From contig JBHGNT010000018.1 in assembly GCA_043228905.1 (NCBI GenBank), positions 7,750,001 to 7,814,000 on the forward strand: a stretch of DNA of 64,000 nt. The letters are read 5' to 3'. Positions within the stretch are counted from its first letter, which is position 1, and each line of letters begins with the position of its first letter. Positions 1 through 9,149 of this stretch are shown in pieces. The DNA comes from Azolla caroliniana (lineage: Eukaryota > Polypodiophyta). The translations under genes and the position numbers were made by a program. Under the pieces are notes generated by a model that made no database searches, was not told where the DNA came from, and saw nothing but the letters and a program-made list of their open reading frames with translations.

Positions 1-1544
1 TTCGGAATCTCGTCCTCCACTTCGGTGTCGTTCATCAGAATGGTATTTTCATTCACCATCGACGCATTTTCCTCTGTAGTTTGTCTTTTTCTTTTTACGA
101 GATCCACAAGAAGATCATGGAACTCCTTTTTTGCTATTCCGAGTAGTTCTCGAAGTGAAAAATCTACCCGTCTGTCGAGGATTCTCACCTCGAACACTTT
201 CTTTATGTCCGTCCGTTGCTCGATGTCCGAAGCGAGTTTGAATGTCGGAATCGATTTTCCTTTCCCTCTTTTGTCGGAGTTCCAGCTCTCCGGTGTCTTC
301 GATGGTCCAGCCGCATCCTCCGTGCGTCGCCGCTTCTCGTCCACATACACCTCATGTAATTGACATAGGGCGTGGCGTATATGCTATTCTTATCGATGGG
401 GCACTCCCATCCCGTAGCTTCCTGGATGCCTTCCGCGGTGCTTCTGATCTCATTGGAGTCGGTTTTCTCGGTGTTTTCTAGCACTTCCAACCAAAAAGAC
501 ACCTTTGCTCCCGATGACTCCCCGACACGTATTCCCGCGGTTGTCGCGTAATTTCTCTTAACTGCTATTTCCTCCTCTAGGACCTTCTTCATGCCGCCTT
601 TTCGGAAGTTCGATCGGAGCGGCTTCCGAGAGTCCATCAAATGAATCCGATTTCCCTCATAGTAGATAAGATCCCGTCATAGCGCTTCCTTGTGCTCGTC
701 GCAATCCCTCCGATCATGTTCGGTGCTATTGCACCATATGCACCGACGGTCCATATACTTCGAACTTGTGGGACGGTCATCCGACTTCTTCACCATCACG
801 ATTTTTAGATTCTCCATCTCCTTCAGCAATTGCTCCACCGTAGTTGTGTTGATTCCCTTCTCGGTCGTAGCTTCCCGAGCCCGCGGTTGATGGTCTTCCG
901 ATCCGGATCTCGGTTTCGGAATCGGTTCCGAAACCCTCTTTTCTTCGTGGGCAAGCCATTGCCCCCTCTTTGTGTATCGTGCGACGATATCCCGCACGCT
1001 TTCCCATGTTTCGGTGATACCACGATCTTGGTATTCGTGTCCTCTAGAAGCACTCCAAGATCCTTCCGGTCTCGGACGTCTACGGCTCGTAAGAACATGA
1101 TAACTTTGTCTGGTACGAGGATAGCTTGATCTCTCGCAGACAACCTCCCGAACCGACTTTCGAATGCCGAAAACACATCGAGGACCTTCATACCCTTGTC
1201 CGGCGTTTCCACCCAATCCTCGAATCCTCTCCGTGTTGCCTTGGAGGAGTTCTCGATACTGAACGTGGTCTTTAGCGCCTCTTCAAACGCTTCCCACGTC
1301 GGATTTTGTTGTCGTAGCCCGTGGACACTTGCTTGAAGCCCGTTGGTAGCCATTGGTTGAAGGATGCCACTTGCAGTCCTTCCGAAATCCCGCACCGTAG
1401 CATTTCCGCCTTATAGTCCCGAAGATAGCGGGATACGTCCTTTCCGTTGAATTGCCCGATCCGTTGCACGAGCCCCTCTACTGCCGCTGCTATCTCCGAC
1501 ATCGCACGTTGTTCCTGAAGCATCCGCTCGAACATCATCATCAT
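1..1544 (-). pseudogene. Ty3/gypsy-type gag-protease remnant (element P1), cut by the window edge
   Basis: Read on the minus strand from an ATG at 1544. The N-terminal part resembles a retroelement capsid: a short methionine-rich start, then a segment around an IGQFNGKDVSRYL motif. A CCHC zinc knuckle (C-x2-C-x4-H-x4-C, spelled CIWCNSTEHDRRDC) lies at 701-742, and a region leading towards the retropepsin domain follows down to base 1. The reading moves between three frames (1544-1272, 1395-823, 1216-677, then 640-203), so it is frameshifted and dead. The block near 60-230 encodes a SLRELLGIAKKEFHD-like stretch that recurs almost unchanged in element P2 at 42.4-42.6 kb, so both are copies of one family. 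Gag would form the particle and bind element RNA. No reverse transcriptase is visible because the window starts here. Confidence 0.75.
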
Positions 1545-2164
1545 GTTGTTAGCCTCCGATTGATTTTACATCTCCTTGCCACCCGTGTTCACGTCGGGTT
1601 CACCACTTGTGTCGTGCCTTTCGGCTCCAAATCGTTGCGTGAATCGGGTGGGAACCACCGAGGTTTTGGACTAGGAGAAAAGAAAATTCTAAGATAATTA
1701 AGAATATGAAATATATGGTACGAAAGAAAGATATGAAAAACTCGTGAATCCCACGAGTATAGTGTATTAATTGATACTTCGAATGTAAGAGAGAAATAGA
1801 TGGCAAAATCGTGAATCCCACGAATATTTTTTTATTAATCAATCCTTGTAAAATAATCAACAACCCCCCCCATACATCTTTCTCTCCTCCTTATATAAGG
1901 ATGGAAGAGGCTAAGCATAGCTTCATGCTTTTTCTAGAGTTTTCATGCACACAAAATGTGCATGAGTTGCCTTTTTACACTATGCTTTTATTTCGTAAAT
2001 ATAGTGTTCGTTAGATGTGCACGAGTCATTTTTTATTAGTGTACATTTCTTTTTTCTTATAAATAAAGTATTCACGCATTCTAAAAAACTGCATGACTTA
2101 CCTTTTAATAAAGGTAGGCGTAAATAAAGGTCTTATACGTATTAAATCTATATTTAAAACACTT
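1545..2164. other. Non-coding flank with short direct and inverted repeats
   Basis: No coding sequence is recognisable. A 15-bp direct repeat, TCGTGAATCCCACGA, occurs at 1742-1756 and 1809-1823, and its first copy lies in a small inverted repeat (CTCGTG...CACGAG). A palindrome CCTTATATAAGG at 1889-1900 could be a TATA element, which would fit this stretch being the leader or LTR of P1. No second LTR is present to test that. Confidence 0.4.
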
Positions 2165-2169
2165 AGGAT

Positions 2170-2240
2170 AAGTTAGTACAATGGTAAGGTTAAGGTTTGT
2201 CTATGTGGAGGTACAGGGTTTGAATCTTGCCCTATGCATG
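2170..2240 (+). repeat. tRNA-derived SINE-like sequence with Pol III A and B boxes
   Basis: TAGTACAATGG at 2174-2184 fits the internal Pol III A-box consensus TRGYNNANNGG at every position. GGTTTGAATC at 2217-2226 fits the B-box consensus GGTTCRANNC with one change. The boxes are about 32 bp apart, normal for tRNA-derived promoters. A cloverleaf cannot be completed, so it is not a functional tRNA gene. An AT-rich tail follows, as in many plant SINEs. I infer a SINE head or a degenerate tRNA; the 3' end is undefined. Confidence 0.5.
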
Positions 2241-2283
2241 TAATGAATATTTTTAATATTTTATTTTATTTATTATACGTACT

Positions 2284-2355
2284 TTAAATCAGATATAGTA
2301 TTTTACATATTTCACGTAGTTAAATCGGATATAGTATTTTACATATTTCACGTAG
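2284..2355. repeat. 36-bp tandem duplication
   Basis: Two adjacent copies, 2284-2319 and 2320-2355, differ at one base (A or G at the eighth position). The unit is AT-rich and ends in CACGTAG. It lies between the SINE-like sequence and the truncated 5' edge of copia E. Confidence 0.85.
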
Positions 2356-2358
2356 TGT

Positions 2359-3640
2359 GTGCTTCACACTACGACAACGCAGACCCATGGAATCGACTAC
2401 GACGAGACCTTCGCTCCGGTAGCGAAGATGACTTCGGTTCGTGTGGTGTTGGCGGTTGTTGTGGCAAGGGGGTGGCATCTTCACCAGATGGACGTGAAGA
2501 ATGCATTTCTTCTAGGCGATCTTGAAGAAGAGGTCTTTATGACCCAACCCCCCGGTTTCTAGTCAAGTCACTTTATGGCTTGAAGCAAGTCCCCAGAGCT
2601 TGGAATGCCAAGATCATGCACCGGTTGTGAAAGATGGGGTTTGTAGCCTCCAAGTCTGACTCTTCGTTGTTCATCTTGCAAGGTCTTGACGGTCCGGTTT
2701 GCATCTTGTTGTATGTTGATGATCTAGTCATCACCGAACCCGGACTCGATGAAATCAGCCGAGTCAAGTCCCAACTGTCGGACGCATTTGAGATGAAGGA
2801 CCTTGGGGACCTTCACTATTTCCTTGGGATCGAGGTGATTCGAACCCCCGACAGCATATTGCTCTCACAAAGAAACTATGTGTTGAATATGTTGTACAAG
2901 TTCGGCATGACGGAATACCGCCCGATCTCCACACCCCTGGACCAGAACCAGAAGCTCCATCCCAACTCCGCACCGGCTTGCGATGAGAAGCGGTTCCTAC
3001 AAATCGTCGGAAGCCTTATATATTTGACAATGACCCGGCCCGACGTCAATTATCCGGTCAGCGTGATCATCCAATATATGCAGAAGCCGACCATGGAGCA
3101 CCTTCTGTGCGCGCATCGAATTTTACGATATGTGAGCAGCACGAAGGAACGGGGACTGTTATACCGGCATGGTATAACCGAAAAGCTAGCCGGCTACACC
3201 GATGCCGACTGGGTTGGCGATGCATCAGATCACCAATCCACCTCCGGCTATATGTTTTCCCTTGGTAGCGCAGTTGTTGCGTGGAGCAGCAAAAAGCAGC
3301 CAACAGTGGCCCTTTCGAGCATTGAGGCTAAATACCAGGGTGCTACGGTTTCCACCTGTGAAGCCATTTGGCTTCAACAACTGCTGCAAGACCTGCGGAT
3401 CGAGATGCCGACCCTGATCCTGATCTACTGTGACAACATAAGCAACATGAAGCTCGCCAAGATCCCCGTATTCCATGCTCACACAAAGCACATAGAAGTG
3501 CCTTGAGCGGTGAAGTCGAACTTCGGTATGTTCATACGGATCGGCAAGTTGCCAACATCTTCACCAAACCGCTCGGATCGGACAAGTTGCAACACTTCAT
3601 CGGAATTCTTGTTGTTCAGCATCTCGACGTGCCACACTTG
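2359..3640 (+). pseudogene. Ty1/copia reverse transcriptase-RNase H, 5'-truncated (element E)
   Basis: The sequence enters inside the RT domain ([14 protein letters not shown]) and includes QMDVKNAFL, the catalytic YVDD box at 2712-2723, and MKDLGDLHYFLGIE. RNase H follows, with TDADWVGD near 3199, VAWSSKKQ and the TKHIEV end. A frameshift and deletion near 2562-2630 removes the join between the two RT halves, and a second break near 3505 shifts the RNase H C-terminus. It is therefore a dead copy. Gag, protease and integrase are absent because the element is cut at about 2358. Normally this polyprotein part copies element RNA into DNA. Confidence 0.9.
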
Positions 3641-4285
3641 AGGGGGAGAATGGGCAAAGACACATGCAAAGACACTGAAACAGGGAAAAGCAAAGAAACT
3701 GCCGATTGCATCAGTGAGGGAAGAACCGACAGAGGGAGAGACAAGAAGAAGAAAGGAGCCGAGTCGACAAAGGAAGTTGACACATCTGAACAAGTCGGAA
3801 CAAGCGGCATCGGTGGCAGAGTCAAGAAGGACAGAGCCGACCGGAAGAAGAAGGCCAAGACCTAGACATGGTCCGATGTGGTGAAGGGCTTGGAACTGGA
3901 AGATGAATCAGGAGCGATCGATTCGGACAAGAGCTGGAAGGAATTGGAGATAGTCGATTCGGTTCAATATATGGATTCGGAAGAACCGGATCAATTCAAG
4001 GCCAAGACGACAAGAAGGCAGCAAAAGTCGACGCCAACACGAAGGAATCGGCGAATCGACAAGCGCCGAAGTCACAGCAACGAGGGAGCTTATTTGGGCC
4101 TGTTGAGCAAACAAGCCGACCGAGGAGATCAGGGTACACAGAAACAGAAGGGTCACGGCAAACGGGACAGGACCAGACGAAGAGCGCGAGCGAGGTGGAG
4201 TGACGCCGGAAGCAGCCGTGTAGAAGGACCAACTACCATGGAGACTAACACTACAATCCGACCTCAAGTTGAGCTATAGGGGGAG
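3641..4285 (+). pseudogene. Charged C-terminal extension downstream of RNase H (element E)
   Basis: After the conserved HLDVPHLRG end of RNase H, a further ~210 codons run to the polypurine tract instead of stopping. The stretch is rich in Lys, Arg, Glu, Asp and Ser, has no hydrophobic segment and carries a single stop near 3865. Blocks shared with three other copies here are a VVKGL...ED motif near 3890-3910, a KTTRRQQK basic patch, a GLLSKQADR motif and a terminal PQVEL that overlaps the polypurine tract. No known domain is recognised. The polypurine tract (AGGGGGAG) ends at 4285. Confidence 0.65.
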
Positions 4286-4680
4286 TGTTGAGCGGCAAGC
4301 TCAACCGGATCCGGATCGGCATCCGGAAGGATGAGCCAGACCGGTGAGCAAGTGAGCCGGTGTGCTGGGGAGCCGGTTAGCCATATCAAGCAGTAACCAA
4401 AAGCCAAGTAGCAGCCTAGACTACTAGTAGTTAATCTCTCATAGTTAGTGTTAGACGTTTGTGTGAGCATTGAAGTACACTGTACTTCTGTCAGTCCGTA
4501 TGGACTTGTATAAAAGTGCTCACTGAACACATACAATGTAAAGAGTAATATTTTTTAATTGAATTTATGTGTGCTCTCTCTCTCTGTCTCTCCCGCGTAT
4601 TGTGTATATTCTAAGCTCTCCATTAAACCTGTGTTTCTATGTTCGGTTTTCTATTGCTTCCGCATGCTATTCTTTTTACA
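4286..4680 (+). repeat. 3' LTR of copia element E
   Basis: The LTR starts TGTTGAG directly after the polypurine tract and ends TTTTTACA, giving the usual TG...CA edges (395 bp). Its first 20 bases form an inverted repeat (TGTTGAG, 7-base loop, CTCAAC). A TATAAAAG box lies at 4509-4516, followed by a degenerate form of the TGCTCA-TGAGCA palindrome that is perfect in element D. No primer-binding site follows at 4681, so this is the downstream LTR. Confidence 0.8.
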
Positions 4681-4880
4681 TTCATGTTCCCCGTGAGGAC
4701 CACACGTGGTCTCTCACGCCCATTTGTATTCGTGTTCCAATTCCCAACGAGGACCGCACATGGTCGCTTATGCCCATTGGTGTTCGTGCTCCCCGTGAGA
4801 ACCGCACATGGTCGCTCACACATGTTGGTATTCATATTCCAGTCCTGGGGGACGACCGCACATTATTGTTCATTCCCGTT
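4681..4880. repeat. ~46-bp satellite, block 1
   Basis: About four degenerate units built around GTGAGGACCGCACATGG, followed by TCGCTCACGCC and TTGGTGTTCGTGTTCC. It begins at the first base after the LTR of E and stops where chromovirus sequence begins. The same unit fills 6035-6922. Confidence 0.8.
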
Positions 4881-5022
4881 GCTGTTCAATACCTTGTCTT
4901 CTAGAAGGGTTACTCCTTGTCTAGGATTTACAAAATAGTTTGGAGGTGGTCTAAGATTTTCATCAACAGTATCCCCTAAAGCCAAGGACGGATTTGGGAA
5001 GGCAGCGTAAGAGGAGGGATAA
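4881..5022 (+). pseudogene. Chromovirus (Ty3/gypsy) polyprotein 3' tail and polypurine tract
   Basis: One frame reads DFHQQYPLKPR followed by a Gly/Arg-rich end, which resembles the tail after a chromodomain in plant and fungal chromoviruses. A purine run, AAGAGGAGGGATAA, then meets an LTR start at 5023. Stops interrupt the frame and everything upstream is missing. The family call rests on a short motif plus the purine tract and LTR context. Confidence 0.5.
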
Positions 5023-5525
5023 TGTCACATTCTAGACTCAAACCTTTGAATTTTAACACATAGTACATTGTGTTGTGTGAACCATATGGAAACTCTAGTG
5101 AACTGTCCACCCTTGATTGTAACTTGTATATATTGGAGAGTCTAGTGTATAGTACATTCGAGAATATTCTAGTCGTTAGTATATTCTAGAATTATTCTGT
5201 TGTATATTCTAAACAGGTATATTCTCGAGATATTTCTCGAGTATATTCTATAGATATTCAATCTCGGAAATTGTATAAATATTTGTAACATCCTTGGTCC
5301 CTTTCAAGGGATTCAACATCAGTCATTCACACATCAATCTAGTATTCTCATTTCACCTCATCTTCTCTCCTTGTTCCCTTGTTCTTTATTTCTAACTTCA
5401 TGCCCTGATGTCGCTCACAACATCTAGAGTTCCTAGCCTCATCACATCTAGCTCCAAGTTCATCCGTCGCTCGTAGCCCCATCATCTGTGCTCCGTCCTA
5501 GTCCGTGCATGGTGTGTCCGTGACA
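5023..5525 (+). repeat. Ty3/gypsy LTR (3' LTR, or solo after truncation)
   Basis: 503 bp with inverted ends TGTCAC...GTGACA. It follows a polypurine tract. The interior carries several short ATATTCTAG-type repeats (5140-5260) and a TATAAATA box near 5273. The body is similar in style to the LTR of chromovirus N at 59.84 kb, which also starts TGTCA. Confidence 0.65.
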
Positions 5526-6034
5526 TTTTGAATCCCTTCCAACTAGGAGGACCACCCATCTTCGTCATCGCCTTTGCTTCTACAGTTTCCATCATCACCG
5601 TCCTTGCTTCTGGAGTTATTATCACCAACATCCTTGTGTTCGACGTCATCATTTTCAACCCCTCTTCACCAAACCATCGTTGTCATCAACACTACATGTC
5701 ATCATTTTTACGTATCATTTTGCATCAAGGTTTTGGTGAGGAGTGCTTTCGATCGCTCACTTTGTTGGTGGGGATCGGATCATTGCTCTCTTGCACTGCA
5801 TTATCGTTATAGTTCAAGTCTCGCGCCACTTTCTGTTGGCGAGGCCCGATTTCAATTGCTCTCCTTTTTGTTTCGGTGGGGGTTACAACTGTTCATTTTC
5901 CTGGTGGGGTTGTGTGGGTTTCTCGCTAATGCTACCGTTTGTGTTGTGTCTTGGGTCAACCTTCACTATTTACACTCTCATAATAGAAGATGTCGAGTCA
6001 TCCACTTCATTTGCACTCCTTCGCGCGTCGTTGT
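5526..6034. other. Unassigned sequence between gypsy LTR and satellite
   Basis: No domain is recognised in any frame; the frames that stay open are low-complexity. The first bases, TTTTGAATCCC, resemble those after the N LTR (GTTTGAACC), so the stretch could be leader of a second gypsy copy. Pyrimidine-rich runs near 5570-5700 are the only other feature. Confidence 0.35.
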
Positions 6035-6922
6035 TCCTATTCTCGGTGAGGGCCGCATGGTCGCTCACGTCCGCGCGTGTTCAGTTCTCAGTGAGGGCCA
6101 CATGGTTGCTCACGTCCGTTCGTGTTCTAGTTCTCGGTGAGGGTTGTAGGGCCACATGGTCGTTCACGTCTGTCCGTATTCCAATTCTCGGTGAGGGCCG
6201 CATGGTCGCTCACACCTGTTCCTGTTTTCGATGAGGACCGCACATGGTCGCTGACGTCCGTTCGTGTTCCAGTTCTTGGTGAGGGCCGCATGGTCACTCA
6301 CACTCATTCATGTTTAGTTCTCAGTGAGGGCCGCATGGTCACTCACGTTCGTTCGTGTTCTAGTTCTCGATGAGGGCTGCATGGTCACTCATGCCCGTTG
6401 GTGTTCGTGTTCCAACTCTTGGTGAGGACCAACATGGTCTCTCATGCCCGTTGGTGTTCGTGTTCCAACTCTCAGCGAGGACCGACATGGTCGCTCATGC
6501 ATGTTGGTGTTCGTGTTCCCTGTGAGGACCGCACATGGTCACTCACACCAACTATTGTTCGTGTTCCCTGTGAGGACCACACATGATCACTCACGGCCAT
6601 TGGTATTCGTGTTCTAGTCTCCAATGACGACTGGACATGTTCATGTTCCTTGTGAGGACCTCACATGCTCACTCACGCCCGTTGGTATTCATGTTCCAGT
6701 CCCCAATGAGGACCGCACATGGTCCCTCACTACAACTATTGTTCGTGTTCCACATCCCGGCGAGGACTGACATGATCGCCCATGCCTATTGTTGTTCATG
6801 TTCTTGTTCCTTGTGAGGACCACATGGTCGCTCACGCCTATTGGTGGCTGTATTCCAACTCTCGGTGAGGACCGGCATGGTCTCTTATGCCCATTGGTGT
6901 TCGTGTTCTATGTGAGGACCAC
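6035..6922. repeat. ~46-bp satellite, block 2
   Basis: About eighteen degenerate units, spaced mostly 45-48 bp by the position of GAGGGCCGCATGG or GAGGACCGCACATGG (starts at 6048, 6093, 6139, 6193, 6233, 6281, 6326, 6372 and onward). Units drift from a GAGGGCC form on the left to a GAGGACC form on the right. Long open frames cross the array only because stop codons are absent from the unit. Confidence 0.85.
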
Positions 6923-6924
6923 AC

Positions 6925-7391
6925 ATCCAATCTCCCTCGGAAGTGGAGCCATATCCTGAAGTAGCAAGAAGCAACCAACCGTCGCTCTTTCAAGCACAAA
7001 GGCCGAATACAGGGTCGCGACGGTGGCTGCATGTGAAGTTGTATGACTTAAGAGGATATTGAAGGATTTGGGCATTCCCACCAAAGATCCAATTCCCCTT
7101 TACTGCAACAACATGAGCAATATTTATCTGGCTCGGAACCCGGTGTTCCACGCACGCACGAAGCATATCGACCTTCAACATATCGCTACGAATCTTCAGA
7201 CAGCCGACATCTTCACCAAAGCCCTAGAAACCGGCAAGCTTTAGCATTTCCTGTCAGACCTTGGATTGACGGTCTCTGACTTGCCAAGCTTGAGGGGGAG
7301 TACAAGCGAAAACCAGATACCATCCGAACCAGATATGAGCCGAAGCGAACATCAACTGAAGTAGCTGACCAAAGTTGAGCTTGAGGGGGCG
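6925..7391 (+). pseudogene. Copia RNase H tail (element E2)
   Basis: Residues typical of the copia RNase H C-terminus are visible: [33 protein letters not shown], and ADIFTKAL. Stops near 7047 and 7242 kill it. After DLPSLRG only about 35 codons precede the polypurine tract (GAGGGGGCG, to 7391), so E2 lacks the long charged extension seen in E, D, H and K. The upstream edge abuts the satellite. Confidence 0.8.
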
Positions 7392-7779
7392 TGTTGAGAA
7401 TCAAGCTCAACCTAGTCTAGTGTGTGACCACACTCTTGAGAGTGTGCACTCAAAGGTCAAAAGTCACCACTCTTATCTACATATTAACTATGTGTCATAA
7501 AATCATATTCTATGACACATAACTAATGAGTTTTCACATTCCCCATGACCCATGAGCTTCAATAGTTAATGAAGAGAGAGAGTGACTATATAAAGCACTC
7601 TCCTCCTACTTTGTAATTAGTTCGGTTAATCTCCTTTGTAATATACATCTTCTTGAGAATTCTATTGTGTTTTAAATCTATCTATCTTGTGTTTCTCTCT
7701 CTCTCTCTCATACACACACACTCACAACACATATCTCTAGTTTATTCTGCCGCACAAGAATCACCATCGATTGTTTACA
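7392..7779 (+). repeat. 3' LTR of copia element E2
   Basis: Starts TGTTGAGAATCAAGCTCAAC, carrying the same inverted repeat as the E, D, K, H and G LTRs, and ends TTGTTTACA (388 bp). A CTATATAAAG box lies near 7588. No primer site or internal sequence follows. Confidence 0.75.
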
Positions 7780-7784
7780 CTATT

Positions 7785-8110
7785 GATTCTTAGGAAGGGG
7801 TCAAACCTTAACATGTCCTATTAATTCTTAGGAAAGGGTCAAACTGTCGACCCCTAGGAAGGGGTGGAATGCTAACCCTCTTGCTTAGGAAGCAATTAAC
7901 ATATCCTATTGATTCTCAAAAAAGGGTCAAACCTTAACATATCCTATTGATTCTTAGGAAAGGGTCAAACCTTCGACCCCTAGGAAGGGGTGGAATGCTA
8001 ACCCTCTTGCTTAGGAAGCAATTAACATATCCTATTCATTCTTAGAAAAGGGTCAAACCTTAACATATCCTATTGATTCTTAGGAAAGGGTCAAGCCTTT
8101 GACCTTCTAC
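7785..8110. repeat. 126-bp tandem repeat containing B-box-like motifs
   Basis: GCTAACCCTCTTGCTTAGGA recurs at 7871 and 7997, a 126-bp period, with about 2.5 copies. Each unit holds two copies of AAGGGTCAAACC, which on the minus strand reads as a degenerate Pol III B box. The array leads into separate tRNA-like copies to its right. Confidence 0.75.
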
Positions 8111-8141
8111 TCAAAAAACCAACTTTCTATCCACTCAGCTA
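8088..8141 (-). repeat. tRNA-like sequence 1
   Basis: On the minus strand the A box TAGCTGAGTGG (8141-8131) is a perfect consensus match, and a weaker B box lies at 8097-8088 (8 of 10). No acceptor stem can be paired, so I read it as a tRNA-derived repeat. Confidence 0.5.
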
Positions 8142-8277
8142 TAAATGCCACCTAAAGCTCCTTTGAATACTAATTATTACTCAACGGCATCGCCTATTGA
8201 TTTTCACTAGGCGACATTGGGGATTCACCCCTTTGGTTTGGAAGCAATTAGCTATCATATTGAGTCACATTGGGAAG

Positions 8278-8331
8278 GGGTTAAACCGTCCACCTTCTAG
8301 TTAGGAAACAAACGCTCTATTCACTAGGCTA
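8278..8331 (-). repeat. tRNA-like sequence 2
   Basis: Minus-strand A box TAGCCTAGTGA (8331-8321, last base off) and B box GGTTTAACCC (8287-8278, one change). Spacing between boxes matches copies 1, 3 and 4, and the AGAAGG sequence between them is shared. Confidence 0.5.
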
Positions 8332-8641
8332 CAACTACCACATGTTGGTTTTCAAAAAGCTTGAGGATTAGTTAATTACTATTTAATGGCATTGGGTATA
8401 ACTGAACACTATTTCCTATCAAATTCCACTAGGAAAGGATTCGGCATTCAACCATTTGCTTAGGAAGCAAACGGTCTCATTTCATTCATTAACATCTCCC
8501 ATTGATTCACACAAGGAAGGGATCAAACTATCAACCTTTTTCTTAGGAAACAAAAACTCTCAATTCACTAATTATTAACCAATGATTGTAAATTGCCCAA
8601 TTATGAGTAAATAGTATCTTCTATTGTTACGCACTAGGAAG

Positions 8642-8695
8642 GAGTTGGACATTTAACCTTCTAGTTATGAAATAGAGGCTCTATCCACTGAGCTA
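8642..8695 (-). repeat. tRNA-like sequence 3
   Basis: Minus-strand TAGCTCAGTGGATAGAGC (A box at 8695-8685) is the D-arm sequence of a normal elongator tRNA. The B box at 8651-8642 matches 8 of 10. The anticodon arm is not recognisable. Confidence 0.55.
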
Positions 8696-9086
8696 CAAGT
8701 TCTAAAAATTGCTTTAAAAATATGGGTGAACCTTTTAGTCACAAAACATATGCTCTAATTCTAAATCACATGCTTTAACTAGTAAGTGGTACAACAATGA
8801 GCACAATCTATTAGTTTTGGAAACATGAAACAAGTATAAGATAAACATAATGCACTCTTCCTATCGATTCACACTTGAGAAGTATATTTTTTTAAACTAT
8901 TTTTTATATAATATTATTAATTTCTATTGGACGATTTTTTATGTTACTATTCTTAGTTTCTATTGTAAATCAACAGGTGAACCTTTGAATTCATGAATTA
9001 TTACTAAATGGTTATGAATTCGCAAACTATAAGTGAATAGCATCTCCAATTGTGATTCATAGTAGGAAAGTGAATGCACTAGAAAG

Positions 9087-9134
9087 GGTTTGAACCCTTG
9101 ACCTTCTACTTAAAGTGCTCTATGCACTAATCTA
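9087..9134 (-). repeat. tRNA-like sequence 4
   Basis: The minus-strand B box GGTTCAAACC (9096-9087) is perfect and sits in a palindromic T-arm, GGGTTCAAACCC. The A box, TAGATTAGTGC (9134-9124), has two changes. With copies 1-3 this defines a minus-strand tRNA-derived family. Confidence 0.55.
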
Positions 9135-9149
9135 CAAATCCTACGTATT

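Noticed and set aside
1741-1823. Repeated TCGTGAATCCCACGA, considered as a CRISPR-like or operator array
   Set aside because: Only two copies 67 bp apart in a eukaryotic genome; more likely LTR or leader repeats.
2835-2852. GTGATTCGAACCCCCGAC, which looks like the 3' part of a tRNA gene read in reverse
   Set aside because: It is coding sequence of the copia RT (EVIRTPDS) and recurs at the same protein position in element D; there is no A box or stem.
5743-6373. Open frames of 78-188 codons over the satellite
   Set aside because: They exist because the ~46-bp unit lacks stops; several overlapping frames are open and none resembles a protein family.
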